Shown here one piece after another: positions 8,477 through 17,863 of a stretch of 64,000 nt of DNA (position 1 is the stretch's first letter; each line of letters starts with the position of its first letter). A program made the position numbers and the translations under genes. Source of the stretch: Ruegeria sp. A3M17. Lineage in GTDB: Bacteria > Pseudomonadota > Alphaproteobacteria > Rhodobacterales > Rhodobacteraceae. Below the pieces are notes generated by a model. The model was not told where the DNA came from, did not search any database, and saw nothing but the letters and a program-made list of their open reading frames with translations. The DNA lies in contig NZ_QOCF01000014.1 in NCBI RefSeq assembly GCF_003318255.1, positions 1 through 64,000 of the forward strand, in the 5' to 3' direction.

Positions 8477-9367
8477 ATGTTGATTGATAATATCCGCCTG
8501 TTTCTGACCATCACCGAAAAGGGCAGCCTTGTCGCCGCAGGACGCGAGGCGGGGCTTTCAGCGACCACAGTGTCGGAGCGTTTGGCTGCACTTGAGGCGC
8601 ACTACGGCGTGGTCCTGTTCAACCGCACCACACGGTCGCTCAGCCTTACCGACGAGGGTCGCACACTGCTGAACGGGGCCAAGTTGGTTTTGGGCGAAAT
8701 CGAAGACCTTGAAACACGTATCCGGCACGGGGCAGAAACCCTATCCGGTCCGATCAAGGTTAGCGCGCCAATCGACATAGGCCGCAGTTTCGTTTCGCGG
8801 GTAATATCGACCTTCACGGCAGATCATCCGGCGATTTCAATCGAGCTGCAGCTTTCAGACGGCTATGTCGATATTGTCGGACAAGGCTTCGATCTGGCCC
8901 TGCGGTTTGGCACGGTCACGGACAGTACATTGCGCACACGCAACCTTGGCCAGTTCCGCCGTATCGTTTGCGCCGCGCCATCCTACATCGCAAGGCATGG
9001 CACACCACAAACGCCTGCTGATCTAGCGCACCACAACTGTCTTATTATGCGTTTTGGAACAACAATGGATAACGTCTGGCGCTTTGGTTCTGGAAAGAAA
9101 CCGCTAACGGTAACCGTGCGCGGCAACAAGATCGTGAATGACGGCTCACTGGTGCGGCAGTGGGCGCTGGAAGGGCACGGGATTATCCTTAAATCAGAAC
9201 TCGATGTGGCAGATGACCTGAAAGTCGGAAGACTTGTCGCCTTGTTGGAAGGCTATGCATCACCGCCGAACCCACTCCAGATTATGTTCCCGCCCGGCCG
9301 CGCCCAGCCACGGCGGGTTCGCGCACTTTCCGAGGCGCTGAGCTCAGCAATGGCAGAGGGGCAATAA
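8477..9367 (+). CDS. LysR family transcriptional regulator
   Basis: Regulator of 296 residues with an N-terminal winged helix-turn-helix (IRLFLTITEKGSLVAAGREA, LSATTVSERLAALEAHYGV, LFNRTTRSLSLTDEG) and a substrate-binding-like effector domain (PIDIGRSFVSRVISTF onward). It belongs to the branch common in Proteobacteria that controls nearby oxidoreductases (CrgA/AaeR-like). It reads away from the ABM-MDR-VOC-LLM operon and is the obvious candidate regulator of it, probably responding to an electrophile or quinone; the ligand is not visible from sequence. Confidence 0.9.
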   Translation: MLIDNIRLFLTITEKGSLVAAGREAGLSATTVSERLAALEAHYGVVLFNRTTRSLSLTDEGRTLLNGAKLVLGEIEDLETRIRHGAETLSGPIKVSAPIDIGRSFVSRVISTFTADHPAISIELQLSDGYVDIVGQGFDLALRFGTVTDSTLRTRNLGQFRRIVCAAPSYIARHGTPQTPADLAHHNCLIMRFGTTMDNVWRFGSGKKPLTVTVRGNKIVNDGSLVRQWALEGHGIILKSELDVADDLKVGRLVALLEGYASPPNPLQIMFPPGRAQPRRVRALSEALSSAMAEGQ

Positions 9368-9916
9368 AATGGGCCAATCGATCTTTTGAGGATGAGAACG
9401 TGCGGAGTAAGTCGAAAGAAATACACAATTGGGTTCCACATGTAGCGTGAAAACCTGACTGTTGGTTGGAGCGGTGAATGACGGGATTGAAAGTATTCGC
9501 AACTCTGTAGAATTTCCAGTTTTGCAGTCGCGTTCAATGCTGCGTGGGCGAATGCCGCGTCCGCATAAGATCGCCTTGTTCCGCGGCTCTCGTGTTCGGG
9601 CACCGTGCGTCGAAAGCGCGGTGAAGGTCCTGTAGAGAACGATGCCCGCGAATGACCGGTTTGCCGACATGAATTGCGATGCCGTGTATCTCGTACCGCA
9701 ACTGCAAACGGATGCTGCGTCAGCAACATAGCAAAACATCAATGTCGGGAAAGTCCGCCTCGCCGCCATCTATGTACTTTGCAGCTAAGGTCTGGATTGA
9801 GCCCATAGCTCCGAAATTCTGTCTTGCAGCCAAATTCCGCTTCCGGAAAAATCATTCAAAAATACGACCTAGATCTGCCGATGTCGCTTCCGTCACGAAT
9901 TTCTGTTTCAGTGGCG
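9368..9916. other. Gene-free stretch with dispersed repeats
   Basis: No convincing gene in about 550 bases. The part 9651-9771 aligns without length change to 27185-27305 (shared AATGACC, GCGACAT/CCGACAT, ATGCTGCGTCAGCA and CCGCCATCT at the same spacing). The part about 9781-9850 (GCAGCTAAGGTC then ATTGAGCCCA) matches 11801-11870. Open frames here are short and do not resemble known proteins. The stretch separates a LysR gene from the convergent diaminopropionate ammonia-lyase gene. Confidence 0.6.
9651..9771. repeat. Dispersed 121-base repeat, copy A
   Basis: Matches 27185-27305 over 121 bases with many substitutions but no net length change. Common anchors are AATGACC at the start, ATGCTGCGTCAGCA at 9712-9725 (27246-27259) and CCGCCATCT at the end. 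No terminal inverted repeats or coding capacity were seen, so it is a non-autonomous or regulatory element of unknown kind. Confidence 0.6.
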
Positions 9917-11104
9917 TCAAATTTCTCCAGCTATGATCTTAGCATAGACATTCGGATCAGTGACTCCTTCGGATCCGATGACGACGATGCTTGAATTGGC
10001 ATCCAGGCGTAATTTCCGCCGTAAAGCAGGTTGTTTGGCCGCCGCGACGACAGCACATAGCCCTGCGACGCCACTTTCACCGGCCTCAATAGGTGCGTCA
10101 CCACAGGCACCATCAACCAACATCCGAACCATGGGGCCGACGATGCTTTCGGGGATAGTGACAAAGTCGTGGGCGGCATCCGCAAGCACCAACCAAGCCA
10201 ATTCTGATGGCTCACCACAGGACAGGCCCGCCATGATGGTTTCTTCTGAAATTTCTACATTTGCCGCCCTATTCGCCTTCGCACTTGCGAACAAACAGGA
10301 TGCAAGTTCGGGTTCCACAATTACGACGCGGGGCGCGTCGAGACCCCATTCTTGATGGAAAACGGCCGTAACAGCAGCGGCCAATCCGCCAACGCCGCCT
10401 TGCAGAAAGACATGGGTGGGAGGTGTTGCGTAGCTTTGCACAATCTCGCGTGCCATAACCCCATAGCCCGCCATCACATCCAACGGGGGCTGCGTATAAC
10501 CGGGCCAAGACGTGTCCGAGACAATCAACCATCCGTGCTTTTCCGCATCGGCTCGGGTTTGGGCAACTGTCGCGTCATAGTCACCGTCAACACGGATCAC
10601 CTCGGCACCTAGTTTTCGCATGACATCGGCGCGGTGCTCACTGACTTCGGCATGAATGTAGATTCGGCAGTTTGTATGAAATTGAACAGCGCCCCAAGCG
10701 ACAGAGCGCCCATGGTTACCATCGGTGGCGGAAATCACCGTTATCGTTTTCGTCTGCTCGGCATAAAGACCGCAGCGCATATCGGCCGGATCCGCCAGCT
10801 TGCCAATGGATTTGGACAGTTCCCGCTGAACAGTTCGCAAAACTGCGTAAGCCCCGCCAAGTGCCTTGAAGCTGCCAAGTCCGAAACGTGGACCTTCGTG
10901 TTTATAGCGAAGATCACGGATGCCCAAATTTCTAGCCAGCCCGGGAAGATCAAACAAAGGTGTCTCGGCATAACCGTCCCAGTTGGAAATCTCCTTTTCC
11001 GCGCTATCGAAATCTGTGCAGTTTAGGGTTTGAGTGACGGGGCCATCGAATGATGGCGTGGTTGCGTGGTGATTGAGAATGGCGGTTGTGAATGGCGTGA
11101 ACAT
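9917..11104 (-). CDS. dpaL: Diaminopropionate ammonia-lyase
   Basis: PLP enzyme of 395 residues that splits 2,3-diaminopropionate into pyruvate and two ammonia. The PLP lysine is K80 in RFGLGSFKALGG; the motif ATDGNHGRSVAWGA and the glycine loop QGGVGGLAAAV are typical of this fold-type II family. It is divergent from an Lrp-type regulator at 11214, with a perfect 16-base palindrome in between, so it is probably induced by an amino acid. Role: catabolism of diaminopropionate or D-serine-like substrates in the cytoplasm. Confidence 0.93.
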   Translation of the reverse strand: MFTPFTTAILNHHATTPSFDGPVTQTLNCTDFDSAEKEISNWDGYAETPLFDLPGLARNLGIRDLRYKHEGPRFGLGSFKALGGAYAVLRTVQRELSKSIGKLADPADMRCGLYAEQTKTITVISATDGNHGRSVAWGAVQFHTNCRIYIHAEVSEHRADVMRKLGAEVIRVDGDYDATVAQTRADAEKHGWLIVSDTSWPGYTQPPLDVMAGYGVMAREIVQSYATPPTHVFLQGGVGGLAAAVTAVFHQEWGLDAPRVVIVEPELASCLFASAKANRAANVEISEETIMAGLSCGEPSELAWLVLADAAHDFVTIPESIVGPMVRMLVDGACGDAPIEAGESGVAGLCAVVAAAKQPALRRKLRLDANSSIVVIGSEGVTDPNVYAKIIAGEI

Positions 11105-11163
11105 TAGACCTCTTTCTATCGGTTGATGAAATTTTAGTTCATTGGAGTCTAGTTATGTGCTCC

Positions 11164-11179
11164 AATTTTCCGGAAAATT
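11164..11179. promoter_or_regulatory. Perfect 16-base palindrome, likely Lrp-type operator
   Basis: AATTTTCCGGAAAATT is a perfect inverted repeat centred between 11171 and 11172, midway in the 109-base gap between the divergent dpaL and Lrp genes. AT-rich palindromes of this size are usual Lrp/AsnC targets. Its position suggests control of both promoters by the adjacent regulator; this is inferred. Confidence 0.55.
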
Positions 11180-11213
11180 TGCAACATTATTACAAAACAG
11201 GCGGGCATCCTAA

Positions 11214-11684
11214 GTGAAAAGTTCAGAAGTCCTTGATCCGTTCGATTTGGCGATTCTTCGAATTCTACAAAAGGACAACACCGTACCACAAAGGGTGATC
11301 GGGGAGCGGGTCAGTCTATCAGCGCCATCGGTGCAACGCCGGATCAAGCGGCTCGAGGCGTCGGGTATCATCGCCGCTCAAACGGCCACCGTAGACCCCG
11401 CAGGCTTCGGACCTGCCTTAACCATTGTCGTTCAAGTCGAATTGAAGGTTGAAACGGGAGGGGCAATCGATCTGGTCAAGCAAAGCTTCATCGACGCCCC
11501 CGAAGTACAGCAATGCTATTATGTCACCGGCGAAGCTGATTTCGTGCTGATCATTTTGGTACAAGATATGTCTGAATACGAGGCCCTGACGCAGCGACTT
11601 TTCTTTTCGAATGAGACGATCAAGAAGTTCAAAACCTTTGTCACTATGGACCGCACCAAAGTGAGCTTAGAAATCGACATCTGA
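11214..11684 (+). CDS. Lrp/AsnC family transcriptional regulator
   Basis: Regulator of 156 residues with helix-turn-helix (FDLAILRILQKDNTVPQRVI, LSAPSVQRRIKRLEASGII) and RAM domain (YYVTGEADFVLIILVQDMSE). It starts with GTG at 11214; AGGCGGG lies about nine bases upstream and no in-frame ATG is nearby, so the GTG is well supported. Divergent from diaminopropionate ammonia-lyase, which it probably controls, as DpaL genes often have a neighbouring Lrp gene. Confidence 0.9.
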   Translation: MKSSEVLDPFDLAILRILQKDNTVPQRVIGERVSLSAPSVQRRIKRLEASGIIAAQTATVDPAGFGPALTIVVQVELKVETGGAIDLVKQSFIDAPEVQQCYYVTGEADFVLIILVQDMSEYEALTQRLFFSNETIKKFKTFVTMDRTKVSLEIDI

Positions 11685-11800
11685 TCAGAACAAAGCGGAC
11701 ATTAAATTGGCTCCAATGAACGGCAGTTTTGTCCGCGATCTGTGAGTTCGAACATGGTGCAGCGAAAGTCGGTGCTTCCAGAACCAGCCTTTCGTGATCG

Positions 11801-11946
11801 GCGCAGCTAAGGTCCTAATTGAGCCCAAACTGTTCCTTGGATTTTCTCGCTGCATGCGCACGCAGCACCGAATTTGCTGCAAAGGCGCAAAATTTCATGC
11901 TGCCGGGCAGCGGGATCAGCAGCCGTTCATGCAGCGTGCAGAAATT
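11801..11946. repeat. Degenerate intergenic repeat, copy 2
   Basis: GCAGCTAAGGTC followed by ATTGAGCCCAAA matches 9783-9811, and the block from GAGCCCAAACTGTTCC through CGAATTTGCTGCA matches 2064-2124. Three gaps therefore carry versions of one element, with this copy joining the parts seen separately elsewhere. Confidence 0.6.
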
Positions 11947-12025
11947 CTGAAACCATGAATCTACAAGTCGCGGGACAAAGGGTGAATTCGCCGCGTTTGC
12001 ACCAAGGTCTGCAATCTCGAGTAAC

Positions 12026-12045
12026 CGGCCGCACGTGTGCGGCCG
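12026..12045. terminator. GC-rich palindrome, possible terminator
   Basis: CGGCCGCAC-GT-GTGCGGCCG forms a nine-base-pair stem with almost no loop and is followed on the plus strand by a T-rich run. It lies between the convergent Lrp and acyl-CoA dehydrogenase genes. A terminator is the simplest reading, but it is over 300 bases from the Lrp stop. Confidence 0.4.
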
Positions 12046-12111
12046 ATCTTTCGATTTTACCGATCTCTGAGGAGATTTTTAGGTTGGTTCCGCTTCACCG
12101 GGGGGGGACGC

Positions 12112-13290
12112 TCAGCCGGTTTCACCAAATCCTTTCGGTACTGGCAGATCAGGCAAGGTTGCCGCACGTTTTTGCAGGGCCCGGCCAATAACTACGCGGC
12201 TGATTTCCGTTGTCCCGTCCACGATCCGCAGCATCTGTGCGAGCCGTGAAAGACGATCCAATCCGTAAGGCTGCAAAAGGCCCATACCGCCCAAGACCTG
12301 TGTGCAGATATTTGCAGCCTTCACAGCGGCATCTGGCACAAACCGTTTGGCATGAGCGGCCATCAGAGGGCCTTCGGGTGTGCCAAGGGATTCTGCCGCC
12401 TTTCGATAAAGCAGCTTGGAGGCTTCAAGATCGGTTGCAACCTCGCCCAGCATCCACTGAATCCCGTCCAGATCGAGGTTATTGCCACCAAACATCTTGC
12501 GGTTCTTGGAATAGGACAGTGCCGTGTCCAATGCGGCTTGCATCAATCCGCAACATCCCGACGCAATCGAAACCCGTGCGATGTCGATCGCCATAAGCGA
12601 GCCTTGCAGACCCTGGCCAATGGGCAGGATGATATTGTCTTCGCTCACCACGACTTTGTCCATGTACATCTCGGCCAGAGGCAGGAAGTTGTAGGACGGG
12701 GTATCATAGAGCGGTCCAAAGCTGAGACCCGGCGCGTCGGCGGGAATGGCGACCATCGCCATATCCTTGTGGCCGGGTGCGTCGCTAGTCTTGACCACGG
12801 TGAAATAGATATCGGCCTCACCCGCCAGGCTAACCCAAGCCTTCGCACCGCTGATCGTCCATGTGCCGTCGTCATTGATCATGGCCCGCGAATACATGTT
12901 TGTTGCGTCCGATCCGGATTGCGGTTCAGTCAGTGCAAAGTTCGCCAGTTTGCGGCCAGACGTCAGGTCCCGTGCCCATTTTTCCTTGAAGACATCTGTG
13001 CCATAGCCGCAGCCCGCAAACGTACAGATGTTGTGCATCGACAGGGCAAAGGCATAAGCGCCGTCCCCCTGCCCCAGTTGTTCGTAGACTTGAATGCCCT
13101 CTGAAAGTGGCAAGCCCTGACCGCCAAACTCCTCGGGGGCGTAGAGCCCCGTCAGGCCAGCCGCACCCGCCTTGTCCGAGGCATCACGGGGCCATTTCTT
13201 CGCGGCGTTCCATGCGTCCACATTGGGCGCGATGACCTGCTCGGCATGGTCGTGTGCGGCTTGGAGTATGGTGGCGAGTTTGTCTGACAT
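12112..13290 (-). CDS. Acyl-CoA dehydrogenase
   Basis: FAD enzyme of 392 residues with the standard three-domain layout: helical N-terminus, beta domain with [14 protein letters not shown] and [15 protein letters not shown], and C-terminal helices with [20 protein letters not shown]. In the region where MCAD-type enzymes have the catalytic Glu (YEGT) this protein has [10 protein letters not shown], an Asp, and the LCAD-type Glu position (LPxER) reads IDIARV. The catalytic base may therefore be Asp; activity is uncertain. AAAGGAT precedes the start. It is downstream of the AraC gene at the end of the minus-strand beta-oxidation-like block. Confidence 0.88.
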   Translation of the reverse strand: MSDKLATILQAAHDHAEQVIAPNVDAWNAAKKWPRDASDKAGAAGLTGLYAPEEFGGQGLPLSEGIQVYEQLGQGDGAYAFALSMHNICTFAGCGYGTDVFKEKWARDLTSGRKLANFALTEPQSGSDATNMYSRAMINDDGTWTISGAKAWVSLAGEADIYFTVVKTSDAPGHKDMAMVAIPADAPGLSFGPLYDTPSYNFLPLAEMYMDKVVVSEDNIILPIGQGLQGSLMAIDIARVSIASGCCGLMQAALDTALSYSKNRKMFGGNNLDLDGIQWMLGEVATDLEASKLLYRKAAESLGTPEGPLMAAHAKRFVPDAAVKAANICTQVLGGMGLLQPYGLDRLSRLAQMLRIVDGTTEISRVVIGRALQKRAATLPDLPVPKGFGETG

Positions 13291-13484
13291 TGACGGATCC
13301 TTTCAAGGGCGATTATTCTCATATGACGCCACGGCCCGGCAATCGCGGATGGTCGGATTGATGAGCTATGAAGGCGAAACTTCAGATGAAAATGCTTCTC
13401 TGCAGAAAGATTTAGCGAGTCGGCCCTCTGAGAACTATCTCGTGCGATGACAGATCATTGTCCAAAAATGACAAAACGGACGCT

Positions 13485-14504
13485 TTACGATTGTTTCCTG
13501 CGATATGAGCTGGGGGTGCTGCCGGTCCAGCGTTGAAAGGCCCGGTGAAAATTGGCAGCCGAGGAGAATCCGACATCATGTGCGATGACCTCGACGCTTT
13601 TGCGCCCCGCCTGCAGGTCGCGGATTGCGATGTCGCGCCGCAGGGCATCCTTTATGGCCTGAAACGACGTCCCATCCGCATGCAACCTGCGGATCAGGGT
13701 GCGCGGGGTCATGTGCATGGCGGATGCTGTCTGGGTCAGGGTGGCCGCCTCCCATCCTGTTTGGCCCAGATATGTGCGTACCCGCAGCGATTGGGTGTGC
13801 TCCCGCGAAGAGGTGAAGATCCAGTCTCGCGGCGCGTTTTGCAAAAACCGATCAAGATCAGATGTACTGCGCGCCTGCACTGGACCCAGTGCATTCGGAT
13901 CGAACGAGATCGCGGTGGCGAGTTGGCCGAACCGGATCGGTGCCGGAAAGATGATCGCGTAATCCTGATCAAACTCCGGGCGCTCAAACGCGAAATCAAC
14001 AGCCATAACCGGAACCTCATGCCCTGCCAGCCAAGACATGAGCCCGTGGGCAAGTTTGAGGATCAGCATGTGCCCAAACCGCTGAAGCGGCACTTCGCCT
14101 TGTGGTTTCAGGGTCAGCACCAATGTGCCTTCGGCGTCATCCAGATCAAACTGATAGTCATCCAGCAGCAAATTCCAGAAGGTCGAAAACCGGTAGAGTG
14201 CTGATGCAAGAGACGTTGCCTCTCTGACAGTCGTTAAAAGATGCTGCAGGGCCCTTGGCCGGACGGGCCTGCTCCAAAGCCCCATCATTTCATCACCGGT
14301 CTCAACTGCGGCAAGTTGATAGAGACATACGATCTGATCCAGCGTGACGCGACCATTCGGCGAGCGGGTATCTGCGTTCAGGCCGGACCGGCCAAGCAGC
14401 GACACCATCTGCTCCTCTGGGCACAGGGCACGCAGCGCCGCCAGCCAGTCATCGACAAACTGGCTGGAAACCGTGGAAAGGATCGTTGGCGTGACATTGG
14501 TCAT
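13485..14504 (-). CDS. AraC family regulator (arabinose-binding-like N-terminal domain)
   Basis: About 339 residues. The N-terminal two thirds match the domain found in OruR/ArgR-like AraC proteins (TLDQIVCLYQLAAVETGDEM, DFAFERPEFDQDYAIIFPAP). The C-terminus is a double helix-turn-helix (TASAMHMTPRTLIRRLHADG, DVGFSSAANFHRAFQRWTGS). ATG 14504 lies 46 bases after the thiolase stop, so the gene is probably co-transcribed with it. A longer frame to 14597 overlaps the thiolase and is less likely. It is a candidate regulator of the surrounding operon. Confidence 0.87.
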   Translation of the reverse strand: MTNVTPTILSTVSSQFVDDWLAALRALCPEEQMVSLLGRSGLNADTRSPNGRVTLDQIVCLYQLAAVETGDEMMGLWSRPVRPRALQHLLTTVREATSLASALYRFSTFWNLLLDDYQFDLDDAEGTLVLTLKPQGEVPLQRFGHMLILKLAHGLMSWLAGHEVPVMAVDFAFERPEFDQDYAIIFPAPIRFGQLATAISFDPNALGPVQARSTSDLDRFLQNAPRDWIFTSSREHTQSLRVRTYLGQTGWEAATLTQTASAMHMTPRTLIRRLHADGTSFQAIKDALRRDIAIRDLQAGRKSVEVIAHDVGFSSAANFHRAFQRWTGSTPSSYRRKQS

Positions 14505-14550
14505 GACGTTGAAAGGGCTATCACCGTTTGCGGGTGACAGGAAACATGGC

Positions 14551-15735
14551 TCAGGCGACTTCGAACAACGCTGCGGCGCCCATGCCTCCGCCAACACACA
14601 TGGATGTCACCACGTATTTTACGCCACGGCGCTTACCCTCGAGCAGAGCGTGCCCGACTTGCCGCGCGCCCGTCATGCCGTAGGGGTGGCCAATCGATAT
14701 TGCACCGCCGTTCACATTGTAGATTTCGGGATCGATTCCAAGATGGTCACGGCAATAAAGAACCTGGCAGGCGAATGCTTCGTTAAGTTCCCAAAGGCCA
14801 ATGTCTTCGATGCGAAGACCTGCAATCTTCAGCAGCTTTGGAATGGCATAGATCGGGCCGACACCCATTTCTTCCGGTGCGTTTCCTGCAACGGCCATAC
14901 CGCGATAGATACCGAGCGGTGTAAGGCCCTGCTGCGCGGCCAGTTTGCGCTCCATGAGCACACAAGCCGAGGCACCGTCAGAAAGCTGGCTTGCGTTTCC
15001 GGCAGTGATCACGCCGCCTTCGACAACCGGGTTCAATGCCCCGAGTGTTTCGGCCGTCGTGCCCGGCCTGTTGCCTTCGTCTTGTGACAAGGTCACCTCT
15101 TCCAGGGTTTCCTCTCCGGTTTCGCGGTTTTTGACCCGTTTGATCGCAGTGATCGGAACGATCTCGTCATCAAAGGCGCCAGCGGCCTGAGCCCGGGCCG
15201 TCCGACCTTGAGAAAGTGCAGCATATTCATCCTGCACCTCGCGGCTGATCCCATAGGTCCGCGCCACATTTTCCGCCGTCATCAGCATCGGCATGTAGGC
15301 ATGCTCAGATTGGGCGATAACGTTTGGATCTTTCTCATCGCCCGCCCATTTCAGATAGGCATTCTGCAGTGCGGAAATATTCTCCTGCCCGCCAGCAACG
15401 GCGACGTTCTGACCATCCACAATGATCTGCTTTGCAGCCGTCGCAATGGCCATCAAACCCGATGAACATTGCCTGTCGATCGTCTGTCCTGCCACCGTAT
15501 TGGGAAGGCCCGCCGCCAGCGCAGACAACCGGGCGACATTCATGCCTGCCGTCCCCGCCGTAAGGACCGATCCGATGACGACATCTTCGATCGAACCGGG
15601 GTCCACGCCTGCACGTAGGGCCGCGTGCTGAATGGCGTGCCCCATCATGGTAGGGGATTTGATGTTGTTCAGCGCACCTTTGAAGGCAGCCCCAATAGGG
15701 GTTCGTGCGGTTGAGACGATAACGGCTTCTCTCAT
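14551..15735 (-). CDS. Acetyl-CoA C-acyltransferase (thiolase)
   Basis: Thiolase of 394 residues with all catalytic residues: nucleophile C90 in DRQCSSGLMA, H350 in ISIGHPYGMTGAR and C380 in MCVGGGMGAA. It cleaves 3-oxoacyl-CoA to acetyl-CoA and a shortened acyl-CoA, or runs in reverse. Its ATG overlaps the stop of the FadJ-like gene by four bases, so the two are translationally coupled like fadJ-fadI or fadB-fadA pairs. It is part of the minus-strand unit with the acyl-CoA ligase and DMSP-lyase-family cupin. Confidence 0.93.
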   Translation of the reverse strand: MREAVIVSTARTPIGAAFKGALNNIKSPTMMGHAIQHAALRAGVDPGSIEDVVIGSVLTAGTAGMNVARLSALAAGLPNTVAGQTIDRQCSSGLMAIATAAKQIIVDGQNVAVAGGQENISALQNAYLKWAGDEKDPNVIAQSEHAYMPMLMTAENVARTYGISREVQDEYAALSQGRTARAQAAGAFDDEIVPITAIKRVKNRETGEETLEEVTLSQDEGNRPGTTAETLGALNPVVEGGVITAGNASQLSDGASACVLMERKLAAQQGLTPLGIYRGMAVAGNAPEEMGVGPIYAIPKLLKIAGLRIEDIGLWELNEAFACQVLYCRDHLGIDPEIYNVNGGAISIGHPYGMTGARQVGHALLEGKRRGVKYVVTSMCVGGGMGAAALFEVA

Positions 15736-17852
15736 GATTTTTCCTTTTTGGCATCAAAATGCGCGGCAAGTGTCACGCCCGAGGTTGCGAGTTCTTCCAA
15801 CAAAGGCGCAGGCGTGAACCACATCTCACCATAGGCACCAAGCGACTGCCGATAGTGGTTCATCCGTTCCAGAATCTGGCTTAATCCAATCTCGTCGGCA
15901 TAGTGCATTGGGCCGCCGCGCCAGTTCGGAAAGCCATAGCCATTGGCCCAGATCAGATCGCAATCACCCGGGCGCGTTGCAATGCCCTCTTCAAGGATGA
16001 GAAAGCCCTCGTTGATCAGGGGAAACAGACACCGTTCAAGGATTTCCTGATCGTCGATGTCCCTGTGCTTCACACCATGCAGGTCCGCCAGCTCGGAACT
16101 GATTTGAACGATCTCAGGGTCTTCGACCCGTGTCCGTCCTTCGTAGACATAGCTTCCACGCCCGGTTTTCTGACCCAGTCGGCCCAGTTCAAACAACCTG
16201 TCCTGCACAGCCTGGTATGTCGGGTCATGCGCGATTTCACTTCGCCGCTCCTGACGCACGCGTGCGCCCACATCGACCCCAGCCAGATCTGCCATCGCAT
16301 GAATGCCCATGGCCATGCCGAAGTTCTCAAGGACGTCATCCACCAGTTTCGGCGTCGCCCCCTCAAGAAGCAGACGGGACCCTTCGCGGAAGTATGGCTC
16401 TAGCATCCGGTTTCCGACAAAGCCGTAGCACACGCCAACCGTCACAGGGAGCTTTCGGATCTTCTTTGCGACCGTGATTGCCGTTGCAATGACATCCGGA
16501 GCGCTCTTGGCACCACGCACCACCTCCAGCAAGCGCATGACATTCGCCGGGCTGAAGAAATGGAGACCAATCACATCCTCCGGGCGGGACGTGACCGCGG
16601 CGATTTCATCAAGATCCAACGTCGATGTGTTTGAGGCCAGTATCGCGCCAGGTTTGGCGTGCTGATCCAACGCTTCGAAAATCTGGCGTTTGACATTCAT
16701 GCTTTCAAACGCCGCTTCAATGATCAGGTCGACCTTCGCAAGGTCTGCATAGCTGAGCGTCCCGGTGGCGTTGGCGGCGATTGCCTCTGCCCGATCGGCA
16801 CTGAGCCGCCCTTTTTGGGCCGCACGTTGGAAATGCTCCCGGACCTTTTCCAGCCCATGTTCGAGCGCGCCTTGCGTAGTTTCAAGAAGCGTGACCGGAT
16901 ACCCCGCCTGCAGAAAGGCGATGGCAATGCCGCGCCCCATTGTTCCGGCACCGATCACGGCGACCGATGAAATGTTACGTGGTCGGTCCGCACGGGTAAC
17001 TCCCGGAACCTTGGTGCATTCACGCTCTGCAAAGAACAGGTGCCGCCCCGCGCGCGATTGAGGTGTGTCGAGCAGTTCAGCGAAACCTGCCTTCTCTTGT
17101 GCCAACCCCTCAGCCAGCGGCAATTCGCACGCGGCCTCGATGGATACCAAGCATCGTTCAGGTGCGACAAGGTTTTTGGACGTGTGCGCTATCTGGTCTC
17201 GGAAACCCGCGAGATAACCCTTCGGATCGGGGTGTGTGACGGTCATATCCGCGCAACTGCGTTTCGGATCGCCCTCATGGCTGACACGGGTGGCGAAGTC
17301 CAAAACATGCGCGCGAAAATCCTGGTTGTTTTCAAGCAGCGCGTCGACCAGCCCACAAGACAGGGCATATTCGCCTTTCACGGGATCACCCGAGAGGATC
17401 ATTTGCGTTGCCGCTTCCAGACCGGCAATCCGGGGTAGTCGTTGGGTGCCTCCGGCACCAGGCAGCAGCCCCAGTTTGATCTCAGGTAGGCCCATCACGG
17501 CATCCGGCGTGGCGACACGGTAATCACAGGCAAGCGCGATCTCCAGCGCACCACCCATAGCGGGACCTGCTATCGCGGCGATAATGGGTTTTTTGCTGGT
17601 TTCAATCGTTACACACAGGTCTGGCAGGTCCGGCTTGTCCCAAACTGCCCCGGTACGGAACTCGACGATGTCAGCGCCGCCGCAGAAGAGCGGCAGAGCC
17701 GAGCATAGAACGATAGCTTTGACCTGTTCATCGGCGTCTGACTCGTGGATGGCGCTCGATAACCCCTGTCGCATCTTCAGGCCAAGGGCGTTCACGGGCG
17801 GGGCATTCAGCTCAATGAAAGCGACACCCTCGGTGTGTTTAAAGGAAATCAT
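15732..17852 (-). CDS. FadJ-like enoyl-CoA hydratase/3-hydroxyacyl-CoA dehydrogenase
   Basis: Two-domain enzyme of 706 residues. The N-terminal crotonase domain has [31 protein letters not shown] and [18 protein letters not shown], with the hydratase Glu positions present. The dehydrogenase part has the NAD-binding motif [14 protein letters not shown] and [22 protein letters not shown] 17852 (ISFKHTEG) has GAGG upstream; a longer frame would run into the cupin gene. It would hydrate enoyl-CoA and oxidise the 3-hydroxy product. Just 11 bases separate it from the cupin stop, so the genes are one operon. Confidence 0.92.
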   Translation of the reverse strand: MISFKHTEGVAFIELNAPPVNALGLKMRQGLSSAIHESDADEQVKAIVLCSALPLFCGGADIVEFRTGAVWDKPDLPDLCVTIETSKKPIIAAIAGPAMGGALEIALACDYRVATPDAVMGLPEIKLGLLPGAGGTQRLPRIAGLEAATQMILSGDPVKGEYALSCGLVDALLENNQDFRAHVLDFATRVSHEGDPKRSCADMTVTHPDPKGYLAGFRDQIAHTSKNLVAPERCLVSIEAACELPLAEGLAQEKAGFAELLDTPQSRAGRHLFFAERECTKVPGVTRADRPRNISSVAVIGAGTMGRGIAIAFLQAGYPVTLLETTQGALEHGLEKVREHFQRAAQKGRLSADRAEAIAANATGTLSYADLAKVDLIIEAAFESMNVKRQIFEALDQHAKPGAILASNTSTLDLDEIAAVTSRPEDVIGLHFFSPANVMRLLEVVRGAKSAPDVIATAITVAKKIRKLPVTVGVCYGFVGNRMLEPYFREGSRLLLEGATPKLVDDVLENFGMAMGIHAMADLAGVDVGARVRQERRSEIAHDPTYQAVQDRLFELGRLGQKTGRGSYVYEGRTRVEDPEIVQISSELADLHGVKHRDIDDQEILERCLFPLINEGFLILEEGIATRPGDCDLIWANGYGFPNWRGGPMHYADEIGLSQILERMNHYRQSLGAYGEMWFTPAPLLEELATSGVTLAAHFDAKKEKS

Positions 17853-17863
17853 GTTTGGAAACC

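Larger units (their letters stand above)
11685..12111. other. Gene-free stretch with repeat and palindromes
   Basis: About 430 bases with no credible gene. It contains a repeat copy (11801-11946), a GC-rich palindrome (12026-12045) and a weak hairpin followed by four T (12063-12080). It separates the Lrp gene from the convergent acyl-CoA dehydrogenase gene. The motif ACAAAGCGGACATT near 11690 and TGCAGCGAAAGTCGG near 11759 recur in similar form in the other gene-poor gaps. Confidence 0.55.
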
